A stretch of 64,000 nucleotides of DNA. Origin: Primula veris. Its lineage: Eukaryota; Streptophyta; Magnoliopsida; Ericales; Primulaceae. Made by a program: the position numbers and the translations under genes. Positions 57,623 to 64,000 of this stretch are shown in pieces. Location of the stretch: contig OY821750.1 of the NCBI GenBank assembly GCA_963682055.1, forward strand, positions 4,838,501-4,902,500. The letters run 5' to 3'. Numbering within the stretch: position 1 is the stretch's first letter; the number at the start of each line of letters is the position of its first letter. The notes beneath the pieces were generated by a model. The model saw only the letters and a list, made by a program, of their open reading frames with translations. It searched no databases and had not been told where the DNA came from.

Positions 57623-60040
57623 TCAGGCTTCTATCTTTTTGGTTATCCAGCTTATGTGAACCAAATCTTGTAAGCAAACTTTATTTCCGGTAATCACTTT
57701 TCTTTCTTCTCCGTTGATGATAGAGTTGACAAGGGTACGGCTTTCGCAATCTTCAAATGGCTCGATTGAAGTTGAATCGCTTTGAGAATCTTCTTCAGAA
57801 ACAGATTCTGTGGAATTGCACTTGAAAAGTAGTTGTGAGGGGAGGTGATGACTCTTATCATCAGAATAGTCAAAATCAGAGATGTGGCATGGTTGTACTA
57901 CTGAATCTTCCGTTTCTCGTTGTGCCTTCTGGATAAGTGTTTTGAAAAAGGTCGTAAGTTGGACCGCATACATCAATGGATCAGCCTTCTGGATATTAAG
58001 AAAATATATTATCAAATCAGACATCTTCTATGAAATCAGATTTCTTCTGAAAAAAACACAAACATTTCATTCTAAGAAGGTTTAGTGTTAGTTATAAGAC
58101 TCGAAATAACTCCTCCAAGTACTTGTAGCATCATAGGCACCGTGATACTTGCTTTATCTTCGTCTAGTTATTGAAATAATAATCATTTTAAAAAAAAAAG
58201 GTTGATAGCTTATTATAAAAACATTATAATGGTTCATCTATGGAAAGTTAAATATCTGGTATGTGGCTTACAAGAAACAGCAGATTTTGACAAGAAACTC
58301 AGATACAAATTTTGGTAAACAGATAAAAGACGACCTTCCAAATCTTGACAGACAATTGAAACCAGCTAAACTACATTCGAAAAAATACTACTCATCAAAT
58401 AAGAGAAATGAATCGTATCCCCAAATATCGACCTGTCTTTTCTATCATTTAACATCAAGCGGTTTCGCTAAGTATTGAGTATGCAGATTGGTTTGACCAT
58501 AAATAATTCTCAATATGAAAAAGAAGAACACTTTTTGCTTGATAAAAATATAAAATTAACGCATAATACAAGGACAGACTATGCATAGGACTCCAATAAA
58601 CTACTTTTCAGTAAAAATTGTGTATCCGTCGTCTAGATTTTTTTTATATTAAGATCTGTTAAACCGACCTGGGTCATGTTTGGGGGAGAAACCATGGTAA
58701 TGTTGTGCGAGTTCATGTCGTTGAGGTGTTCGTGTTGGTCAGTGTCAGCCATCAAGTTTATAGCCGAGTCCAATAACGCGGCTTCTGTAGAGGGTAAGAA
58801 CTTCACCAGATTATAATAATTCTCCTCGGACTGGCTCTGCGTCACCTGCTCTGATGAGAGGAAATCCAAAACCCCTGTCGGTAGCTCTCTACACCATGCC
58901 TGTGTACAATATCACTCATTATAGCTACCTTATGAAATAAGAGAAAACTGCTTCATGTGATGTAGAACATGAAGCTCAAAAGCCAACATCTGCCCATCCA
59001 GATATTGACAAATCACCTTGAAGGCTGAGGTAAAAATAAACAAAAAATGAGGCCTCTTTTGAAAAGTTGTCCTAACTTATTCATACTAGAATTTAGCAGC
59101 TTTCATTTTGGTCTTAAGTGAGTTTCTATATGCGAGTTTGACGAGTCTGAGTCAGCACACAGTGCCGAAAGACAGTATGGAAATATGAATAGTTGAGGAA
59201 GTACAAAATATCACCGTGACCAATAGGAGAATGAGACGGGAAGATTGTTTCTTTATATATTTTTCTAAAATTTCAACATTGCTCATTCCTAGTTTCTAGG
59301 TTAACTTTGTAACAATGTAAACTTGATTGTTTAAAGGGTGAAACATAGACCTTAATAATTTCTTCCTGGACAAAAATAAGTTCCACTTTCCAAATACACT
59401 TAAAGTAGGATGATGCAGATGCTATATATAGTTCTGTGTTAAACGACAGTTATATAGCCACGACACAAAAGCAAACAAAGGAGCAACTTAAACAGTAAGC
59501 CTAATAGGAACAAGATACCCTTGGCGCCAAAAATAACTTTCTGTTTGATATATATAACTCTCACAACGTTATATGCTGCCACACCAATAACCATCAGCTA
59601 GAGATTTTTCCAGAGACAGAAAGATTTTTGAATTTATTCTCCATTTTTGTCACAATAGGAATGTAAAACTGAAGCCTTTAATACAAATTAATTGGAAAAT
59701 GCAAGCAACAAACCTTGGTTAGGCCTGCTAAACAGTGAACGTCGATACCATCTGGAAGCATTCCACGGCTTAACTGGTTCAGCACATACTCCTCCTGACC
59801 ATTTTCTGCGTTTATTTTGAAGATCCCTTCAGCCTATTATTGGGAAAACAATATCAAATTAATAGCCTGGTATAACAAGTACATAATTTGTTGACCAAGG
59901 GCCTTGAATTATAAATCACCTCTAGCCGCCCTTGAGCAAACAAACATTTTTGCGATAGCAGGAGTATGGTTGGCACACTATTCCTTCTTGAGTCGAATAA
60001 TAATTGCCTTGATTCTATGGAAACTCCGAAAATTGTGACA
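57623..60040 (-). CDS. RopGAP-like protein, 5'-truncated and lacking the arginine finger
   Basis: Four exons on the minus strand, 59920-60040, 59714-59833, 58669-58899 and 57623-57988, have proper GT..AG borders and consistent phase. They give about 278 residues. The chain begins FGVSIESRQLLFDSRRNSVP and continues with KINAENGQEEYVLNQLSRGM, DGIDVHCLAGLTK, RELPTGVLDFLSSEQV, TEAALLDSAINLMAD and PPNMTQ. This is the RhoGAP domain of plant Rop GTPase activators. The expected GIFRIN reads GIFKIN, replacing the catalytic arginine, while the K..RELP and PNM elements are kept. No CRIB domain or start ATG was found upstream to 61 kb. The gene converges on SLK. It may be a decaying copy or a Rop-binding protein without GAP activity. 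Confidence 0.75.
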
Positions 60041-60817
60041 CTACAAAAATAAATCACATATCAGCACTAAAACATTAACAACTTGATACCAGAAACATTA
60101 AACAGCTGCTTAATTATTTTAATTCAGAAGCACTTTACGAAGAACTCAAAAAATATGTTTTCACAACCCAGATAGTCTTAAAAAAACACACACATGGTCT
60201 TCAATTGAAATAAAGTATTCGGAAATTCAAAGAGTCGAATGAAATAGTCTTCCACGTGCTATCGGGCAGTCCCCCTACTATCACTTCTTACCCTTAAATT
60301 GCCATAACATCTTTTTCTACAAAATAAACTACTTTTTATCTATTCTCCTACTGGTGTAAAATGTAAAGTATCCAATATAAGCCGAATTATTTATTGCAAT
60401 TTTTTTTTCTTATGATACATAATTAACTCACATCACACATATAAAACTTCGAATTAACCACAGTCCTATAGAATGGAAGTAGTAGGAAATCCTTACAATG
60501 TCTCGCTACAACTCTTAGAGTATTTCAGAAATTACATAATTTTCTTTTTAAAATACCGTAGTCAAAAAATCAATTTTTATTTGCAGACCAAAATACTATG
60601 GACAGATTCAACTAAAAACAGCAAAGGTAAAAATTCAAGAAACTTAAAGTACTTGAGACAAGAAATATCATAATTCTGATGCAAAGGTAAAAATTAATAC
60701 CTTATATATCAGCTAATGATTTATTATTCTCTATCCGATGCTTGTCGATTTCACGGCTCCTCGGGTGCATCGGTCGAATGACAAACCCTAGTTCACAAAT
60801 TAAATTTTGACTTAAAC
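60041..60817. other. Upstream of the RopGAP-like gene, no exon supported
   Basis: The CRIB-coding exon expected here in minus sense is absent. Near 60785-60791 the minus strand has CTAGGGTTT, a telo-box-like word found in plant promoters, followed by ATGCACCCGAGG. That frame closes after a few dozen codons and does not join the first RhoGAP exon in phase. It is at best a relic promoter or first exon. Confidence 0.4.
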
Positions 60818-61052
60818 AATTGAACAGATACGTGGAAATTAATAAATTATCAAGAATTTCGAAATTATTCAAGAATTAACAAAACGTAAACCGCTCCTCA
60901 TAATTATACATATATGTACGTATATATGTTTATATTTATACATACATGCATATATATTATATATATTTACATACATACAAATATTTATACATATTATTCA
61001 AGAATTAAAAAAAGAAACAGAGACCGCTCCTCATATTTATACATACATAAAT

Positions 61053-61102
<50 letters not shown>

Positions 61103-61190
61103 CTGTAAATATACTTAACAAATTGAACAGATACGTGGAAATAAACTATAATAAAAAAATTGAGAAATTATTCAAGAACTAATAAAACAG
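60818..61190. repeat. Direct duplication in AT-rich DNA
   Basis: The block AATTGAACAGATACGTGGAAA..GAAATTATTCAAGAA recurs at about 60818-60888 and 61120-61190. The word GACCGCTCCTCAT or its variant ACCGCTCCTCAT lies between and beside the copies (60890 and 61022). A (TA)n run spans about 61066-61100. Confidence 0.75.
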
Positions 61191-61244
61191 ACATATATGT
61201 AGATATATCTATATATTTATACGTATATACATATAAGAAAATAT

Positions 61245-61756
61245 ATAAAAAACTATAAATATACTTACAAATTACTTTCGTTTTCCGTGCATTTCCCAAC
61301 GATATGACAAATAGGAGGATTTTGACAGCAACTTCATGAAACATACGGTACATTGCTTAAAATATATTTTTATGTGAATTATTGCAATTGAAATGTTTAT
61401 TTAATGAATTTAAATTCTTAATCAACTAATCGCACAAATTACAATGATATATATTATTAGGTGGATAATCAATTAGTATGAGTGTATATATATATATACA
61501 CACATATATATACAATAATACATATATACACTCATAGTGTCATGATTGATGGATCCAACTAATAATCTATATCTTTGTAATTTGTGCGAGTAAGTATTTA
61601 AATTCATTAAAAAAACATTTCAATTACAATAATTCACATAAAAGTATATTTTAAGCAATGTACCGTATGTTACATGAAGTTGCTGTCAAAATCCTCCTAT
61701 TTGTTATCGCTGGAAAATGCACCGAAAACAAAAGTAATTTGTAAGTATATTTACAG

Positions 61757-61762
<6 letters not shown>
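61245..61762. repeat. About 520-bp imperfect palindrome
   Basis: The left arm (61245-61462) and right arm (61545-61762) are reverse complements with few differences. Paired words are TGACAGCAACTTCATGAAACA and TGTTACATGAAGTTGCTGTCA. The centre near 61504 continues the symmetry with TATGAGTGTATATAT and ATATATACACTCATA. The arms contain a matching short open frame (MYRM-HEVAVKILLFVI), which exists in two orientations only because of the palindrome. Right after it is a (TA)n run at 61763-61792. Confidence 0.85.
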
Positions 61763-61795
<33 letters not shown>

Positions 61796-62016
61796 AGAGA
61801 TGGTCAGATGGTCAGTAGAAAGAGAATGAGATGTGGGTGAGTGTTTTTTTTTTTTTTTATTGATATAGGATAAGTAAACGCATGCCACATGACAACTTTA
61901 CCAAATTTTTTTTTTTTTACTTTCATTTTCTGTTTTTGTTTTATTTTTTGATTTTCTAAGACGTTTTGTGTTATCTGTTTTACCTAAAAAAAAAAATAAA
62001 AAAAATAAACTTTTCA

Positions 62017-62390
62017 AATTTTACCCAAAAAAAATCCTAACCATCAAAATCCTTCCTATATCAGATTAATATATTTTTTTATTAAATCAACATCACTCTA
62101 CCACTATAATTATTCTCAATTTTACCAAAAAAAAAAATAACTCTCACAATTTACCAAAATTTTTTTTTTTCAATTTTACCCAAAAAAAACTCTAATCATC
62201 AACCATCAAACTCTTTCGTATATCAAATTAATATTTTTTTTTCTCAATCACTCTACCACTACATGTATCCCCAATTTTACCCAAAAAAAACCCTCTCCCA
62301 ATTTACCAAAATAAAACATCCCCCAATTTTACAAAAAATAAACTCTAACCATCAACCAAGAAACTACTTCCTATATCAAATTAAGATCAT
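62017..62390. repeat. Three degenerate tandem units upstream of the terminal ORF
   Basis: The phrase CAATTTTACCCAAAAAAAA..CTAACCATCAA..CTTCCTATATCA recurs with a spacing of 130-170 bp, near 62020, 62170 and 62320. The units are A/C-rich on this strand and non-coding. Confidence 0.65.
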
Positions 62391-62432
62391 TCGTGTTATC
62401 AAGTATGGATAACAATTATAATATTTGGGAAA

Positions 62433-62770
62433 ATGGATCTTAATTTATCTCCTCCGGATAATACTCCCCAAAACACCCAATTTCCGATCCATTCTAATCA
62501 AAACACTTTTTTTTCATCTCAAAATATCAATTTCCCGACTGATCCTTATGACAATGCTCAGTTTTCTTATGATCCATATTTGAATAATCATCCCAACCCG
62601 TATTTTGATAATCAGTTTATAACTGGTGACTATAATTACACGAGTCACCAACCTGGCGCATCACAAGAAATTTTTACAAGTCAGTTTGTAGAACATCAGC
62701 GGGATCATGATGAATATAACGAAAATCCCCAACCAGATAATAACGAACATAATATTAATTTATTGCCAAC
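62433..62770 (+). pseudogene. Unidentified coding sequence split by a solo LTR
   Basis: An open frame from ATG 62433 has a protein-like, Asn/Pro/Asp/Gln-rich composition (MDLNLSPPDNTPQNTQF). It reads into the solo LTR, where it would stop after a few codons. If the LTR and one copy of its 5-bp duplication are ignored, the frame continues past 63966 (EFGIGYDYRN) to the window edge. The coding sequence was therefore intact before the insertion. The Asn-rich N-terminus recalls some FAR1-related or transposase-derived proteins, but I cannot identify it. The rest lies outside the window. Confidence 0.5.
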
Positions 62771-63960
62771 TGTTGGTCCGTAAGTGTCTAAACCTTAGAG
62801 GGGGTGAATAAGGTTTACGTACGATTTTCGCAGAATAAAAACTGATCAATTAACTATGTTAATTAGTAGATTTTATAACTAAACGCTTGTGTTAACTATT
62901 TAATGCTATTTTAAGATATCCAATCAAACAAAATAAGCAATAAATAAGTGCGGAAAGTAAAAGTTCAAGGGAAAAGGAATAACACAAGATGTATAGAGGT
63001 TCGGCAAAACGCGCCTACTCCTCTCCTCGGTATTCACGCTACCGAGTATTTTACTAGAATCTTCTTTCCAAGATTACACCATAATGAGCTAATCGATCGA
63101 TTAAGCTCCGCCTCACTCTATGAGTATCCCGAATGAAAAGACCTAGAGATTTTAAGCTACACTTGCTTACAAAGCCTCTACCCGATCACTCGCTCACAAA
63201 TGAGTTTATAATTTGCTCTACAATTTAAATCGAAAGAGTATCGCTCACTAACAAATAATATCTTGGTGTTTTTATGATTACAATAATATTACACTAAAGA
63301 ATTTATATGAATACAAGTGATAAATATGTAGTATAAACTTGATGAATTTCTTGTAGGAATAGCTTGAATTTGTGTGTGAATTGGGGTAGTTTCAAACAAT
63401 GAATTTGGGGGTTATTTGAAGGATTATTGGTGTTGTTACCGTTGTATGAAGTGTTATGCTTTTATCCAATGATTTTCAGCAGTTACCCAATTTTCCAGAA
63501 TAAGTCAAAAAGCACTTTTTTGAAATCTGCAGAAAACGATCGGTCGTTTTCTGAAAAAGGATCGGTCGTTTTCTGAAAAACGATCGGTCGTTTTTATCAT
63601 GAACTCACTGGAATAATTTGGACCAAAAACGATCGGTCGTTTTGACCATTTCGATCGGTCGTTTTTCAGACGACCTCACTGGAACATTTTGTACTAAAAA
63701 CGATCGGTTGTTTACCTAAAACGATCGGTCGTTTTTTCTGGCAGTTTCTCGGTTTTCTCGTTATACTTCGAAAGCTCGTAACTTCTTCGTTTGAAGTCCG
63801 ATTATGGTTTCGCTTGAACCGTTGGCTTCGTAATTACGTTATCTATCATTTCGAACCTTTAACAAGCTAGATAAATGATTAGTACGTAAAACGAGCTTTT
63901 ATCATGTTTTACAAATTTTGTTATCATTAAAATAATCGATTAGAAGAACATCGTTCAACA
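62771..63960 (-). mobile_element. Solo LTR related to the gag-only element, reverse orientation
   Basis: The 1190-bp segment starts TGTTGGTCCG and ends GTTCAACA, the reverse complement of the ends of the 30207-31426 LTR. It shares the AACCTTAGAGGGGGTGAATA block and the iterated CGATCGGTCG motif. CCAAC occurs on both sides (62766-62770 and 63961-63965). No internal element sequence is present, so it arose by LTR-LTR recombination. It is clearly diverged from the full element, so it belongs to a related subfamily or is older. Confidence 0.9.
63530..63740. promoter_or_regulatory. Iterated CGATCGGTCG motif in the solo LTR
   Basis: About seven copies of CGATCGGTCG or a one-base variant occur within 210 bp, mostly followed by TTTT. 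They are the reverse complement of the motif in the gag-only element's LTR. The position corresponds to the U3 region. Confidence 0.55.
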
Positions 63961-64000
63961 CCAACTGAATTCGGTATAGGTTATGATTATAGAAATCATT

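Noticed and set aside
60743..60800. Possible first exon of the RopGAP-like gene with ATGCACCCGAGG on the minus strand
   Set aside because: The frame closes before the candidate donor and does not join the first RhoGAP exon in phase.
61168..61353. Short frame beginning MYRMFHEVAVK
   Set aside because: It lies in a palindrome arm and recurs mirrored in the other arm. No gene context supports it, although an old exon captured in the palindrome cannot be fully excluded.
63530..63740. Regularly recurring short repeat that might suggest a CRISPR-like array
   Set aside because: Spacings are irregular, the unit is only 10 bp, it lies in a plant LTR, and no cas-like gene exists.

Overview
The window is nuclear DNA of a flowering plant, most likely a eudicot. 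It is AT-rich, has spliced genes with GT..AG introns, a recognisable SEUSS-like (SLK) co-regulator gene and a plant-type RopGAP gene, and dense nested Ty1/copia, Ty3/gypsy, CACTA and hAT elements. No bacterial, organellar or CRISPR features were seen.

Layout. 1-4330: AT-rich foldback repeats built from A-rich/T-rich arms and arrays of a 21-bp unit, with a CACTA miniature element nested inside. 4331-11650: intergenic DNA with small repeats only. 11651-24030: a graveyard of decayed DNA and RNA transposons: a CACTA fragment, an inverted-repeat element, the 3' part of a copia element, and a second CACTA element of about 5.4 kb carrying a tRNA-derived SINE. 24461-24724: a hAT-type miniature element. 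24847-40648: a 15.8-kb Ty3/gypsy element with LTRs about 1% diverged, a tRNA-Asp-type primer site, a gag-pol broken by two CAA-to-TAA stops, and no integrase. Its 3' half carries a block of genes on the opposite strand: one spliced PF04195-type gene and five small coiled-coil ORFs. A second, very young, gag-only LTR element (30207-35007, perfect target duplication) has inserted into the 5' leader of the PF04195-type gene. 41669-44080: an internally deleted hAT transposon containing another miniature element. 45.1-54.8 kb: upstream region, repeat-filled leader intron and nine coding exons of the SLK gene. 57.6-60.0 kb: a tail-to-tail, 5'-truncated RopGAP-like gene whose catalytic arginine is replaced by lysine. 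60.8-62.4 kb: palindromic and tandem AT-rich DNA. 62433-end: the start of an unidentified coding sequence split by a solo LTR related to the gag-only element, again with a perfect 5-bp target duplication.

The cellular genes are SLK, the RopGAP-like gene and the interrupted ORF at the right edge. Nearly everything else is transposon-derived. The strongest candidates for something undescribed are the antisense mini-gene array inside the gypsy element and the autonomous-looking structure of the gag-only family, which is represented twice in the window.
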